Assembly: GCA_930367215.1 (NCBI GenBank)
Contig: OV884058.1
Coordinates: 217,910,208-217,974,207 of the forward strand
DNA length: 64,000 bases
Direction of reading: 5' to 3'
From: Pollenia angustigena
Lineage: Eukaryota > Arthropoda > Insecta > Diptera > Polleniidae
In this document: positions 32,949 to 45,791 of the stretch, one piece after another
Layout of the letters: each line of letters opens with the position of its first letter
How positions within the stretch are numbered: position 1 is the stretch's first letter
The notes under the pieces: model-generated
The model's database searches: none
Told to the model about the DNA's origin: nothing
What the model saw: only the letters and a program-made list of their open reading frames with translations
Program-made: the position numbers and the translations under genes

Positions 32949-33639
32949 CACTGCTTTACAAATTTTTAATTTGGAAAAATACCAAGAACACCACATGCCT
33001 AGATAAGTTAATTGGGACCTCCTGAACACGAAAATTGCTGTAATTTTATTTTCCTAAGTACCGTTTTTTAGATAACGGTACTTTTGTGTTTTTCGGTGTA
33101 TGGTCCCACTCAAACCCTTGTGGAGCCCAACCAAAAAGTCCGATCGAAATAAATGGCATATGGTTGAAAAGGTAATCGAATGCCTTTTCCATCGATATGC
33201 TACAAACTTGTATCTGATAAGAAATATTTTACGTTTTTTTCAAAATTTTTCATTTTCATTTCGTTTTTTTACTACGTTATATTAAATATCTGGAATGTTT
33301 TATTTCTTAACCAAATAGTATATTTAATTACCAGCATTTTAAGCGTAATTTGAAAAAAATCGGATGAAAAATAAAGTTTTTATTAAGGATTTTGTGGAAC
33401 GACAATATTTTCATCTCATATAAAATTCCGTGTTTTTTAAATACGTTTAAACTGATGGACTTTTTGGTTGGGCTCCACAAGGGTTTGAGTGGGACCATAC
33501 ACCGAAAAACACAAAAGTACCGTTATCTAAAAAACTGTACTTAGGAAAAAAAAATTACAGCGATTTTCGTGTTCAGGAGGTCCCAATTAACTTATCTAGG
33601 CATGTGGTGTTCTTGGCATTTTTTGGCTGTAAACCAGTG
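32949..33639. mobile_element. Element with CACTG ends and TTA duplication
   Basis: The ends CACTGCTTTACA and TGTAAACCAGTG are flanked by TTA. Inverted arms of about 180 bp, containing CACCACATGCCTAGATAAG and TTGTGGAGCCCAACC, are nearly identical. CACTG with a 3-bp duplication suggests a CACTA-like origin, but this is inference and no transposase is present. Confidence 0.75.
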
Positions 33640-34452
33640 TTATGGAATACGTAAGACTTGTGAGATAGTGAAAACTAGCCTAAAGGCCTAACCAGAATGT
33701 GAATAACATGGCTTAAACAACTGAAAGATTACATGTAAATCATATGTGAACTTAAGGGAACTTTTTGTTAAATTTTATGAAACTGTAATTTGCTTAAGTA
33801 AAGTGCGAAACTAATTGCACATTCCGTACGGAATCAAATGTTTTTTATTTTGTTTTTGTTTTTTAAAATGTATTTGAGAGGCTTTTTCGTTTATTTTTGA
33901 CAGTAGCTTAAGTTTGTTTATGCACATTCTGGTTGGGCCTTTAATCAACTGCTGTCAATTTGCTATTTTTGTCAATTGAATTTAACTAGAACAGAGATGT
34001 AAAAATTTGTCCTTTCTCATGACTAAATTGTGATTAAGCTTAATTAACATTTTAATTGCTCACTCGATGAGCGGATTATAGTCGGAGTACACAAATTTTG
34101 TTTTGAATACGGTTGTTAGTGTCTGCACACCATCTAAATATATCGGTACATATTAAGATTAAATTCGCCCTAAAAATATTTAACTGCAAATTAAATTTTT
34201 TTCGAATCGGTTCAGATTTGCTTAAGCTTCCATCCTTAAATAGCCTAAACTTCCTTTTAAATGTTAAAATTAATAAACAATTTTTAGTATTGTGGTTATT
34301 TTGTTGAACTATTTATGGTTTTTAATCCAAATTTTTTATATTTTTAATTAGGCTTAAGTTCATGAAATTTAATTTTTATTAAATTATTTTTGTGAAGAAA
34401 GGAATTTTACAACATGAAAATTAATTAAAATTGTTATTGATAATCTTTCATT
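33640..34452. other. AT-rich repeat-derived stretch
   Basis: No gene is recognised. Parts recur at 40180-40440 (CTGTCAATTTGCTATTT, GCTTAATTAACAT, GCTCACTCGATGAGCGGA) and at 9060-9180. Confidence 0.5.
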
Positions 34453-34560
34453 CTTGACGTGGCTCGGGCTCGAACCCTGGCCGGCAGGTTACCATGACAT
34501 GTTTCGATCGCAACCACTCGATCTCCTCAGATGGATTTGCCGTCTTACACTCGCAGCCAT
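34453..34560 (-). repeat. tRNA-like SINE candidate
   Basis: On the minus strand GATCGAGTGGTTGC (34510-34523) resembles a pol III A box and GGGTTCGAGCCC (34467-34478) a B box, about 30-45 nt apart as in tRNA-derived SINEs. The block is GC-richer than its surroundings. The tRNA fold is not complete, so it is not a functional tRNA gene. Confidence 0.5.
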
Positions 34561-34599
34561 CGACGACTGCTGACGTCACTAGTCAAACATCAATCCTTA

Positions 34600-36440
34600 A
34601 ACCAAATTGTATTTCAACATTTGGTAGATCGAAATTTGCTTTCCTGAATGATTATCCAATTTAACGACCGCCCCTAAAATCACTTAAGACAAAAAATCTC
34701 ATATGGATGTTAATACATACATATAATAACTCTTATATGAATTTTAACCTTATAACATAACTTTTTTTGTGAGCCCATGACTGCCTATCGTTTTCAAATA
34801 TGGTAAAATAGCGAAAATTCGTCTGAAAATACTGTGGTGTTCGTGCTTTAAAGGTTATAATTTTAGTATTGTTTTTAATAAATGGCTATTAAATTGTTGA
34901 ATATTCTGGTTTCAAATTAACAATTTTTGAATTTTTTGGGGCATATTTTTAACAATTTTCAGGGCATATTTCCAGTTTTCACTGCATATTTAATGTGCAT
35001 AAAACGTGTTCTTAAGAGCATATTTCTGGTTTTCCTGGTTAAGACGATGTTGCAGCAAATGAGCGATATATAATATAACCTGGTAATTTTATTGCGGATT
35101 TTTAGTTCATTGAAAAAACTTAAACCGTTGTTGTGCAACCTGCTCCATTTTCGAAATAACGGTATGCCTCGAAAACAAGACCTAGCCTAAAAAATTATTA
35201 GCAACACTGAACTTAGCGTACCCGTCACAAAAAAATGTAAATTAATTAATGGGCTTCCCTGAATTAATCCTTTGTTTACCTATGTTTCAACTCTATGTAT
35301 GTTTCATTTGTATATGACAAGCCCTAGCGATTTGTCAAATAGGAATTTCGCTTAGAAATTTATATTGAAATTTGAATTTTTTCAAAAAATTTTAAAGAAA
35401 ATTTTAAAGAGAAATTATCTTACTGAAGTTTCATAGAAATTTTTAGTGTTTCATCAAGGTTCAAGATATTCTGTTTTTAGTTTAAGAAATCTTTTCGTAT
35501 ATAGACAAATTAGTTTTGCTTAAGGTTGAAGACGCATTTTCAGCATATTTGTCAAAAAATTGGAGGAAATTCTATTAACTTTGTATTGAGGGAAATAAGA
35601 GGGAGTTAATATTCTATAGAAAAGCTGTTTAAATCTAGGAGAAAGAGTTTTAGAAGTTTTTTCCACAGACAAAATGCTTCCCTTTAGGAGAAAGTTTTTT
35701 TTTATAACAAAAAGCGTTCTAAAATAGGAAAACTGAAAATTTGTTTACTGAAACTAATTGACCATTTACACAACTTTCTATTTATTGTGCTTTTGTTTAA
35801 AGTTGTTGCTTTAACACCCAAATTCCTCAAATCAAAATAAAAAATACTAAACTTATTTAAAAGTGCTGTTTGAAAATTAATACTGTTTTCTTAATTATTG
35901 AAGAAAAACTCAAGTCTTATTTTTCCTTGTAAACTTACGTGGCTTTTGGTTTCAAATATTTTATGAATTCCTTGTTCAAATCGAATTAGGTACGTGACTA
36001 AAATAATTGCAATTCCAACACACACTTAAATATTTACGATATTTAGAGAAAAGACTAACTAACAACTAACAATTTTGAAAGAAGTTTCGGTATTTTGCGT
36101 TTTTCGAAAGTTTTAATTCAAAACAAATGAGACTTGTAGTAATAATTATGTATGTTGTATGCTATAGAAAAACGATTTGAAATCCATACTGTCGTTTTAT
36201 GTATTTTTAGAAATGGATTTCAAGTGCATTTTCACTTTTTTCCAGTCTATATTCTTCTGTATTTTGAACAAAAAATTAAGACTTAAATTCAGAAATTGAT
36301 TTTAAAATTGCTCGAAATTGATCAAACTTGCTTTAAACGATTATTTTGAAATCGATGGTTTTTATCACACCCTTGAACACATATTCCATAAATGCAAAAC
36401 TTAATAAACAAATTGCTAAACAATCATGCACGTTTCGAAG
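34600..36440. other. Long AT-rich stretch without recognised genes
   Basis: Up to about 35040 it matches the dispersed repeat at 9200-9480. From 35040 to 36440 I see no gene, no palindrome and no element boundary. Confidence 0.5.
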
Positions 36441-36991
36441 CAGCGTTGCCAGAAGATTTGGAAGGAAAATCTTCTTTTGGCGAACAAAAAATCTTATTTT
36501 GAAGAGAAAAATCTTAAAATTTTTTATAACAAGGGCAAAAAAGTAAAAATTATTAATTTTTTAAAAGAAACTACTTTTTATTATGGCAACTATTTAAATT
36601 GAGTTACGTAATTGCGGACTTATACAAAATTAGATTGTAGGTTTAAAATTGTGTTTTTAGTTATATTTTCAAAAAAAATAAAGTACATTGTAAATGCATT
36701 TAATTTCTAATAAATAAGAACGTAAAAAAGTCGATCTATATAAAGAAGTTTCCTCGAAAGAAATTAATTTCTAATATTAGAGATGCATAGATTTTGGCAA
36801 AAAAAAAAATTTAGTTTGGGAGCTATGAAACACATACATCATATGAAATCTTAAGGGTTCTCAATTTAATATTATATTTTTTGATACCGTTGTTATATCA
36901 AAGGCATTTTGAGAAAATTGCATTTAAAAAAAGCTGATTGAAAAAATGGATTTCCCTAAATATATTCCTAATGGAATTTTAATTAAAATAA

Positions 36992-37134
36992 GTCTGGGTT
37001 CACACTATGAAAGTTTTCTTTAAGAAAGTCTGAGTTTATTGGTGAGAGGTGAAGAGAACATGCTTTTTTTCTCTCCTCTCTCACCCATAAATTTAGACTT
37101 TCTGAAAGAAAACTTTCAAAGTGTGATCCCAGAC
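36992..37134. mobile_element. PIF-like hairpin MITE, TSD TAA
   Basis: GTCTGGGTTCACACT and AGTGTGATCCCAGAC are inverted ends, the arms being about 65 bp, with TAA on both sides. The total length is 143 bp. Confidence 0.8.
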
Positions 37135-37186
37135 TAATGTTGGTATACTTTTTAAAAGATATTTTTAAGCACTTATGTATATATAT

Positions 37187-39649
37187 TAGGGTGACCGTTA
37201 AAATCAAAAGTTGGATTTATTTAGGTCTCACTCGCCAATTTGGTGGGTATTGAAAAAAAACTACTCAAAAAATTTTTTAGGACGATCGGCGAAGGCTAAG
37301 CCGTCCCTCAAGCCCGCCAAAGTTTGAGAAAAATCGTAAAGTCCGACTTGTATGACTTATATTTCGGAAAATATAAATATTACATAAAAATCGTTTTCTA
37401 AGAAGTTGTTGTTAGTAAAGTTTCCAACAACTTTTGCCTTAACAAGTTTTCTCTAAAACTCATATTGAACAAAACCTAATTAAAATAAAGTAAACAGCAG
37501 CATTGATTCGAATTTTTTCTTTAGAACTGTTTTTTCTTACAAACGTCAATTCAGCTTTAATATTTGTGTTTGTGTGCGATTGCTTAAAAAAAAAAAAAAT
37601 AGTCAAACGCATATCATTTGTTTCTAACTTTTTGATTTTTTGATACAATTCAAAGCTAAAAAGTACGGTGGTACCCCCGTGACTCATTTGGTACTACTTC
37701 CAAATTTTTCAAACCTAAATATTTATAATTGATATAAAATGGCAACTCGTATTTACTGTCCAATGAATATAAACGGATTTCAGTGTTTGGTGCAAATGGT
37801 TTCGCCAAAGTGCAAATGTAAAATTTCGTAGCGTTTTTATGAAATCTTAAAGAAACTCTGTGTATTTTGTTGTTGGATTTAACAAAACAGCTATGATATT
37901 TTGCATTTGCTCTTTGCAAGACCATTTGCAAGAAACACTAAACTTCGCTATTGTGAATAGATTTTTGCACTTGATCATTGGACGATTGCATATGCCACAT
38001 TCTAAATCAAGTATCAGCGGCAGCATATAAGCCTTCATGCCAAAATATTATAAAAACAAAGGAACGAAATAGACCGTATGTACCAATGGTTTCAAGTGTA
38101 ACCGAAACAAAAGTCTTTTTCTTCTATAAAAAAAATTTTTTTATTACTATTGTGGTCGAAAAAGTACGATTTTAGAAGTTCGTAAGTACGATATTGGTTT
38201 TTTCATTTATCATCCCTGTAACATACCTGCACGCTTTCTTTATTCTTTAAGGGGGCTCTCATATAAAATTGTCAACACAGACTAGAAATATATTGAAGAA
38301 AAAGCCCCAGAACTGCCAAGGAATCGCCCCATGGGGGATTAAATATATGACGGACCTTCAATGGTTTTTTGTGCTTAACATTTTCTGAAAACATACTTGC
38401 CTTAAATCTCCACCCTTTAGGGGGGCTCCCATACAAATATGCCAGTTTAATATAATTCTTAAATTTGGCCACTGCAGCGCCAAGATTGCCCTTAGTTGGG
38501 TCAAATGTATGACAAACCTCACATAATCTGTTTTATCCCCATTGCCAAAAAAAATTTGGTTTCTAAAACGACTACGCATATTAGAAAAACCTATAACAAT
38601 TGTTAAAGGTAAGATAATTGTGGAATTTCGTTTTTTCTTAGTTTATTTTATAAACTAAACTTTTAAACAAGAGTTAACCTAAAAAACGGTTAGCACCACT
38701 GAATTCAGCGTACCCAAATTAGGGTAAAACGCCAGGTGCCTGGCTGGTCGGTTTTTTTTTAAAAAATAATAAAAATGTTTTTCAACAAAACTAATTCATA
38801 GAAAATGCGTTTCTTTAATGAATTAAAAATTAGATTCTTTAGTGGCTTATTCGATATTTTCAGTTTATTTTGTTTAATAAGAGATAAAGAAAAACTTGTT
38901 AACAAATTTTCTACAAAATTAATATTATTAATAGTTATTAAACATAAAAGTCAGATTTCATGTAAAATTATAATTTTTCTTAAACTTTGGTGGGCTTGAG
39001 GGACGGCTTAGCCTTCGCCGATCGTCCTAAAAAATTTTTTTAAGTTGTGTTTTTTTATCAATACCCACCAAATTGGCGAGTGAGACCTAAGTAAATCCAA
39101 CTTTTGATTTAACCGATCACCCTAGGGTACCACCGTACTTTTTGGCTTTGAATTGTATCAAAATAGTACAATTGCACCAACTTTATCAACCGTGGTACGT
39201 TAGAAACAAATGATATGCGTTTGACTATTTTTTTTAAGCAAACGCACACAAACACAAATATTAAAGCTGAATTGACGTGTGTAAGAAAAAACAGTTCTAA
39301 AGAAAAAATTTGCATCAATGCTGCTGTTTACTTTTTATTTTAATTAGGTTTTGTTCAATATGAGTTTTAGAGAAAACTTTTTAAGGCAAAAGTTGTTGGA
39401 AACTTTACTAACAACAACTTCTTAGAAAACGATTTTTATGTAAAATTAATATTTTCCTAAATATAAGTCATACAAGTCGGACTTTACGACTTTTCTCAAA
39501 CTTTGGCGGGCTTGAGGGACGGCTTAGCCTTCGCCGTTCGTCCTAAAAATTTTTTGGAGTTGTTTTTTTATCAATACCCATCGAATTGGGGGGTTAGAGC
39601 ATGGAAAAATAGAAAAAAAATTTGGTCCATACAGTTAACGACCACCCTA
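37187..39649. mobile_element. Long-TIR element, ~490-bp arms, TAGGGTGACC ends
   Basis: The left arm 37187-37676 and the right arm 39125-39649 are inverted repeats beginning TAGGGTGACC and ending at a GGTACC motif. The flanks are ATATATAT on both sides, but that is low complexity. The arms contain GCGAAGGCTAAGCCGTCCC. A third copy of the outer ~135 bp lies at 38988-39124, ending CCCTA directly against the right arm. No transposase is seen. Confidence 0.8.
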
Positions 39650-40795
39650 ATATATATATACTTTGTTTGGAGTTTTTTAACCAAAAGCTTCTTAAACCTA
39701 GGATTATCGGTAAATGTTTAGCACTAAGTTCTCCTCTATTTGAAAAATATTGCAAGAAAACAAGAATTTGGTCTGACCAAGAGGGTTATTTCATAGACTT
39801 TTACAAAAAAATAGAACTTCACCCCACTAGTTTGCTCCAATCGAATCCAAATTAGTTTCATTCGATTCATTAAATTTTTGGTCTGGCCAGACCAAGACGG
39901 TAATCCTAGGGTTAAATTCCATTAGTTTTACGTTTTGGTACTAAATACCTGAACTGTTTTGTTCTTTAATAAATTAATCTTGATAAAAATAAATTTTTTC
40001 TTTTCACAAATACATAATTTTTTTCATCAATATTCCAAAAATGAACATCCGCGTATCTATGATGCGTTTTTAATGTTTTGTATGCCCAGAAAGAATGATG
40101 CATTTTAGTACAAAAGTGTACCTAATTGTTTTAAAAATTTACACCCGTATTCAAAACAAAAATTTAGTTACTGCATATCCACTGATTAAGGATTTCTTAT
40201 TTAAAACACTTTTTAATAAACTATGATTATCGAATGATCAAAGACTTTATAACTCCTAATCAACTGCTGTAAATTTGCTATTTCTGTCAATTGAATTTAA
40301 CTAAAACAGAGATGTATGAATTTTTCTCAATCGGGCGATTTAAAAGTGTTTTGAATAAACTATTGACTAAGTGGTGATTAAGCTTAATTAACATATTAGT
40401 TGCTCACTCGATGAGCGGAGTATACGGTTATTACTGTTTAAAAAACTGTAAAAAAATTGTGTATGTTTTACAAACTTAAAGTTAAAAATCTTTATTTCTA
40501 ATTATTAAAAAATTAATTTTAGAAAAAAAAAATCTTCAAATCTTATTTTGTTCAAAAAATCTTAAAAAATAAGATAAAATCTTAATTCTGGCAACGCTGT
40601 ATCGAAGTTTATTTTCGAAAGACTAACGGTTTTTATTTGATACTAAAAGTATGCTTTCCATTTACTTGTGTAGAGTGTTTATTTATCTCTTCCGCCTGAA
40701 AGGGAAAATTACTACTTACATATGTATTTGTTGTGTTTGGTGTAAAACTAGCAAATGTATGTATGTATATGTACATCCGTATGTACCCTGCAAAT

Positions 40796-41160
40796 AATAG
40801 GATCAGTCCAAACACGCGTGTAAAGAGTAGCCCACAAGGGACTTGGACTAGTCCAAAAGTAACCCAAACGTATGGAAAAAACATGGTCTATTTAACATTA
40901 CGATGTCCTAGGGCAGGACCATATAAACCACCTTTGGACTACAAAGGAGTAGTTTTAAAACTACTCCATGGAATACTCAAGAGGATTAGCTTTGAAGTCG
41001 TTTAAAGACGAAAGCATGTCGAAGACATGTCGTCTCACTACAACCACTTTTTAACAATGACATGGGCCATGCTTGCATTACATCGGACCAGTCCATGGAG
41101 TAGTCCATTTTATCAAAATTTTATCAAAATGGATCAGGTGGTCCAATATTATTTGCAGGG
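40796..41160. mobile_element. Element with CCCTGCAAATAAT ends
   Basis: CCCTGCAAATAATAGGA and ATATTATTTGCAGGG are inverted ends; the flanks are TA and TG. GGAGTAGTTTTAAAACTACTCC in the middle is a perfect dyad. A diverged partial copy is at about 54880-55112. Confidence 0.7.
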
Positions 41161-42180
41161 TGCATACATACATTCTTATTATGTTTTTACCGCAAATTCC
41201 CAATCGTCATCATCATTGTCAGCAGAGCTAACAAATTCGGAGATTTATCCCCAAGTTGGGGATGTTTTTTTGAAAAAGAGGGGGAAAATTTGATGTTGGG
41301 AATTTTATGAATTTTCTTTTTATAATACGTAATATAATTTTTGTACACCGTTTTAATGGCAACAAAACAATCTTTAAAACTTTATGTTTGCAAATCATTT
41401 ACTAAATATTGAAATTGTAGGCAATTTAATCAAATCGCTTTGACAAAAAAGATAAATATTTGAGTGTATATTTAAAAAGTGTATTGCAATGTTAGAGCTT
41501 TGTTCACGCCTTTTAAATATTTGACCTCCTACTCGCAACCACAAGTTTTATTAAAAAATAATTCGCTTTTGCAAAACGTTTGGTTAGAATAAACATTATT
41601 TAACAGTTTATAAATCTATTTTTGTAAGGTTACTGACTTACTGACTCATTGATTCATCATCGCACAGCCTAAAGCTAAAAAACTTAATATTTGAACCAGA
41701 GATTGGTTGCTCCCCAAATTCGAATGTTTAGGGGGTAAAAAAGGGTAAACTCGGTAACCTTATACCTCCAAAACTAAAAGAGATACAACAAAATGTAATG
41801 CTTATCGTTGTTCTTTAGAAAAATAAGCGGACAGGTGTCTGGTACTTTTTTGAAATTCGGCTCTTTTAGGTAAACGGGTAAAACATGAATTTTGGTACTT
41901 TTTTGTCACTCCATCTATCTTTTGAACCAATAAACATAGAAAAAAAGTGTATGCCACATTCGAAACTTATCATAAAAATACGAATATGAATTTGGTAATT
42001 TTTCGAAATTAAAACATTTAAGGGGCGAAAATCGTAACTATTTTTGGTACTTTTAACAAAACATTTTTTTGACATATTCTTACTAAATTATGGGCCCCTT
42101 CTACAATATTGAAATTTTTAATACTTTAGTGGAGGTAAAAATATAACCAAAATGGGGAAATACGCGAAAGTAATATCTTT
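41161..42180. other. Stretch without recognised genes
   Basis: It includes ATTGATTCATCATCGCACAGCCTAAAGC, found again at 43695 and 45535. No coding region is supported. Confidence 0.5.
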
Positions 42181-42199
42181 CTTCAGTTTTTTGGTTCAA

Positions 42200-42880
42200 C
42201 AAATGGTATTTTTTTAATTTTCGTTAATATTTGACCTTAAAACATTAAATTCAACATGCAATGTCCTGGGTGGATACGAGTCTATGATTGAACTTGTTGG
42301 TACTTTTTTGTTCGTTAACTGGTGATTTTTGAATTTCCGTTAGAATTGGACCTAGACACATAAAATTCAAGATGCAATGTCCTGAGGAAATAAGAATCTA
42401 TAAAAGGGAAGTTTTTTGTACTTTTTTGTATATTTACCTGGTTCTTTTTGTATATCCGTTAGATTTGGACCGAGAAACATATAGTTCAACTCGCAATGCC
42501 CTGAGTGGATGAGAATCTTTAAGAGAGAACATTTTGGTACTTTTTTTCGTTAACTGATACTTTTTTCTTTAACTGGTACTTTTTTAATTTACGTTAGTCC
42601 TGAGTGAAAAATAATCTGTAAAAGGGATTTTTGGTACTTTTTTGTTCTTTAACTGGTACTTTTTGAATTTCCATTAGTATTGGTCTTAGAAACATAAAAT
42701 TTCACATGCAAGGTCCTGAGTGAATGAGAATCTGTTAGAAGGATATTTTTGGTACTTTTGCGTTTTTAAACAGATACTTTTTCAATTTCCGTAATTATTG
42801 GACCTAGAATCATAAAATGAGAAACTGTAAGAGGGATTTTTTAGTACTTCTTTGTTCTCTAATTGGAACTTTTTGTAATT
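42200..42880. repeat. Diverged ~115-bp tandem repeat, about six units
   Basis: The motif CAATGTCCTGAGTG... followed by GGTACTTTTTTGTTC and TTTCCGTTAG...TTGGACC recurs near 42255, 42370, 42487, 42598, 42710 and 42815. Copies are strongly diverged, implying age. Confidence 0.75.
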
Positions 42881-42907
42881 AAACTGGTTTTTTTTTTTAA
42901 TTTAATA

Positions 42908-43396
42908 AAGGGTGTTTTTTATAGAGTGACACAAGTTTAAATCATAATAAAACAAGGAAATATGTTTTAAATATCAATGAAACGGGCTTTATTGGAAGAA
43001 ATGTTATGAAATTAATGTTTAAATATGCCATGTGGCCGCCACGGCTGGCACTTAGAAGGCGCAATCTGGAACACCAATTTTCCACAACTTTTCGCATTCT
43101 GACCATCATCGTTTTTAAAGACATATGGGCTAATGACTCCGCCAGCCCATAAAGCGCACCAAGCAGTAATTTTCTGTGGATTCTCCTCACTCCAAATGCA
43201 ACAATTCTGCTTATTTACGTACCTATTCAACCAGAAATGGGCTTCATCGGAGAATAAAATTTTGAATTGAAATTCAAAATCAATATCAATTTGTGCTTCA
43301 GCCCATTCGTCGAATTATTTTGATGAAATCTCAAAGCAAACTAAACAAAAAGCAAATATCAAACACAAAGTTGTGGTACTCTAAAAAACCACCCTT
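42908..43396 (-). mobile_element. Internally deleted Tc1/mariner element with transposase fragment
   Basis: AAGGGTGTTTTTTATAGAG and CTCTAAAAAACCACCCTT are inverted ends flanked by TA. Minus-strand frames between about 43320 and 43010 encode KILFSDEAHFWLNRYVNKQN, EENPQKITAWCALWAGG and ISPYVFKNDDG. These include the SDEAHF catalytic Asp region of a DD-type transposase. Frames shift and both N- and C-terminal domains are missing, so it is a relic. Confidence 0.88.
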
Positions 43397-43789
43397 TACT
43401 TATTGTTGTTCATTAAATTAAAAAAAGCTTACATGTCTTTTTTGTACTTTTTTGAAATTCGGCCCTTTAAGGTAGTAAACGAGTAAAACCTGTATTTAGG
43501 AACTTTTTGTCCACCATCTAGCTTTCAAACCAAAACGCATAGAAATAAAAATTATATAACATTTGTAACTTATCTAAAAAATACAAATGAATATTTGGTA
43601 ATTTTTTAAAATTCGAACGTTTAAGTGGTGAAAATTGTACTTAAGTTTGTTACTCTTTTCAAAAAATTTTTTCTCCTACTATTCAATTTTTATCGCATGC
43701 CTGAAGCTAAAAGGTTGACATTTTAACCAGAGATGAAAGCATTAACACTAATTGTTGTTCATAAGAAAAATATGCGGTATAAACACTAA

Positions 43790-44423
43790 TGGCGATTTCT
43801 ATTCTGAGAAAAAAATGCTACAGTATATGCATGTAACACTTTTTCATGTTACCTATAATCACTCGAAGTGTTACATGTTGTACAACTTCAATCGAACAGA
43901 ATTAGCTGCCTTTATTTACAACTATTACACTTTTATTATTAATGTAGTTCATTAGCGATTTTTAAAACTATTCGACTATTTGCTGCACACTTACTTTACG
44001 GTTTGGAAACAGACATTGACATCACTTATTGCTTGAACAAATTTAAAACGATAATAAATACATAGAATTTTCCACCAAAATAAAAAAACGATTTAATTCA
44101 AAATGAAATATGCCGTTTTTTTCATCTTTATCCATTTTAATTTTAAACAATCTTTTGACAAAACTTTTAAAATATTATGACAAACAAAATAAAATATTGG
44201 TTGTACAAACAAAGTAGTAAGTACCAAAGTTGTAAAACAGGGCCGTATGAACCCTTAAGTAAAAGTAAGGGTAAAACATGTAACATGTTTTGCATGTTTT
44301 TCATCAACATTTTCACAAAAGAACTTGAAAATTTTTCCCACAGTTGTATTTTTTGTACAAACGAACACAAACTGTAGAACATGTAACATTAATGCAACAT
44401 TTTTCTCAGAAAAGAAATCGCCA
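43790..44423. mobile_element. PIF/Harbinger-like MITE, TSD TAA
   Basis: TGGCGATTTCTATTCTGAG and CTCAGAAAAGAAATCGCCA are inverted ends flanked by TAA. Internal CATGTAACA/TGTTACATG motifs recur several times. It is 634 bp long with no transposase. Confidence 0.8.
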
Positions 44424-44689
44424 TAAACTTAAACAGATACAAAAAACAGTTCAATACTTATTATTATTCATTAAAAAAATAAGCGAACAGGTGTCTGGTA
44501 CTATTTGGAGGTACGGCCTTTTTGGGCTGTAAACGGGTCAATAAAATTTATATCACCTTCGTAGCTTATCTAAAAAATACAAATACAGATTTGGTCCTTT
44601 TTCGAATTGGAACGTTTAAGGTGCAAATCGTTGCGAGTTTTGTTACTTATTATCAACACAGTTTTCTCCATCTATCTTCTTCTCTTCTA

Positions 44690-45540
44690 TATATATAAAA
44701 ATAAATTGCATTGTGTTAGTAATTGATGTTCTCTGAAATGCATTGTAATGTTTTTGTGAAGTTCACGTGGAAGGTGACGTTAATACCAAGGTTTTTATGT
44801 ATCAACGGTTTTCAAATGTTTATTGGTTCATCAGTTATAGCCATTTTAGTGAACATTGCATTCATTCCGAAACATGTATGTATGTATTTATATTTCCATA
44901 CAAATATCAACAAATTGCCCTCCATTGTGAACTCCTCCGAAACGGTTTGACCGAATTTTATCAAATTTTGTATGTGTATTTGTTAGGTATGAGAATAGGT
45001 CGTAGAGTATATTTTATATCGCTAGAGGGCGCAAAATACTGCAATAGGGGTAAAAGCTCCGACTCCACAACCTTCTAAACTAATCAACCGGTTTTCTTAA
45101 TATTTGGCATGCAGACAATGTAACATCTGAAAGAGAATAAGGAATAGGGTGTGAAATAGGGTAAGAGGGCTAAAAGCTCCCCTCCCTATATCCTCGTAAC
45201 TAATCAACCGATTTTTTTGATATTTCGCAGGCAAACAGTTGGAAAGAACTTCAGGCTATAGTTTTTATTATTTAGGGCGTGAAATAGAGCAAGAGGGGTA
45301 AAAGCTCCCCCTCCCTCTATCTTCTCAACTAATCAACCGGTTTTCTTAAAATTTGGCATGCATACACTGTAACATCGGAAAGAGGACAGGGCATTAAATA
45401 GGATAAGAGGGGTAAAAGCTCCGCCTCCCTATATATTCTTAACTAATCAATTTATTTTCTTGAAATTGGGCAGGCAAATAGGGTAACATCTGGAAAGAAC
45501 TATAGCCTATTATTTTTTTTTAAAAATTGTGACTGACTGA
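44690..45540 (+). repeat. Interspersed repeat with ~120-bp tandem units
   Basis: From about 45010 the phrase GGGGTAAAAGCTCC followed by CTAATCAACCGGTTTTCTT recurs at about 45050, 45170, 45300 and 45410. Each unit has a purine-rich AAGAGGGG tract. The upstream part starts at a TATATATAAAAATAAATTG motif. No functional coding is supported. Confidence 0.7.
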
Positions 45541-45590
45541 TTCATTATCGCACATCCTAAGTTCTGAAGCTGACTTTTGGACTGTAGGCT

Positions 45591-45791
45591 GGCCCGTTTT
45601 CACAGCTTACCGATAGCTAAAGGAAGAATTTTATCTGCCGTATAAAAAGTGTTCCATTATTACAACTTTAGGTTGAACCTTAATTTACTTTATCGCTTAC
45701 TTTAGGTTAAAGTAAAGTTTTAATAATGGAACCTTTTTATAAGGCCGCTTAAAGTCTACTTTTAGCCATCGGTAAGTTGTGAAAACGGGCC
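45591..45791. mobile_element. Hairpin MITE with GGCCCGTTTTCACA ends
   Basis: GGCCCGTTTTCACAGCTTACCGAT is repeated inverted at 45768-45791. It is PIF-like by its GGCC start, but no clean TWA duplication is visible. Confidence 0.72.

Larger units (their letters stand above)
36441..40599. mobile_element. hAT family E, copy 1 (4.2 kb), TSD TTTCGAAG/TATCGAAG
   Basis: CAGCGTTGCCAGAAG opens and TAATTCTGGCAACGCTG closes the element; the flanks match at 7 of 8 bases. A 422-bp member with the same ends lies at 51261-51682. Much of the length is nested elements (36992-37134, 37187-39649). No transposase is recognised. Confidence 0.85.

Noticed and set aside
34453..34560. Functional tRNA gene
   Set aside because: Only box-like motifs are present; acceptor and anticodon stems do not pair convincingly.
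39697..39911. Small hAT with TAGGATTA ends
   Set aside because: The ends are inverted but the flanks do not duplicate; it may be part of the arm of the surrounding repeats.
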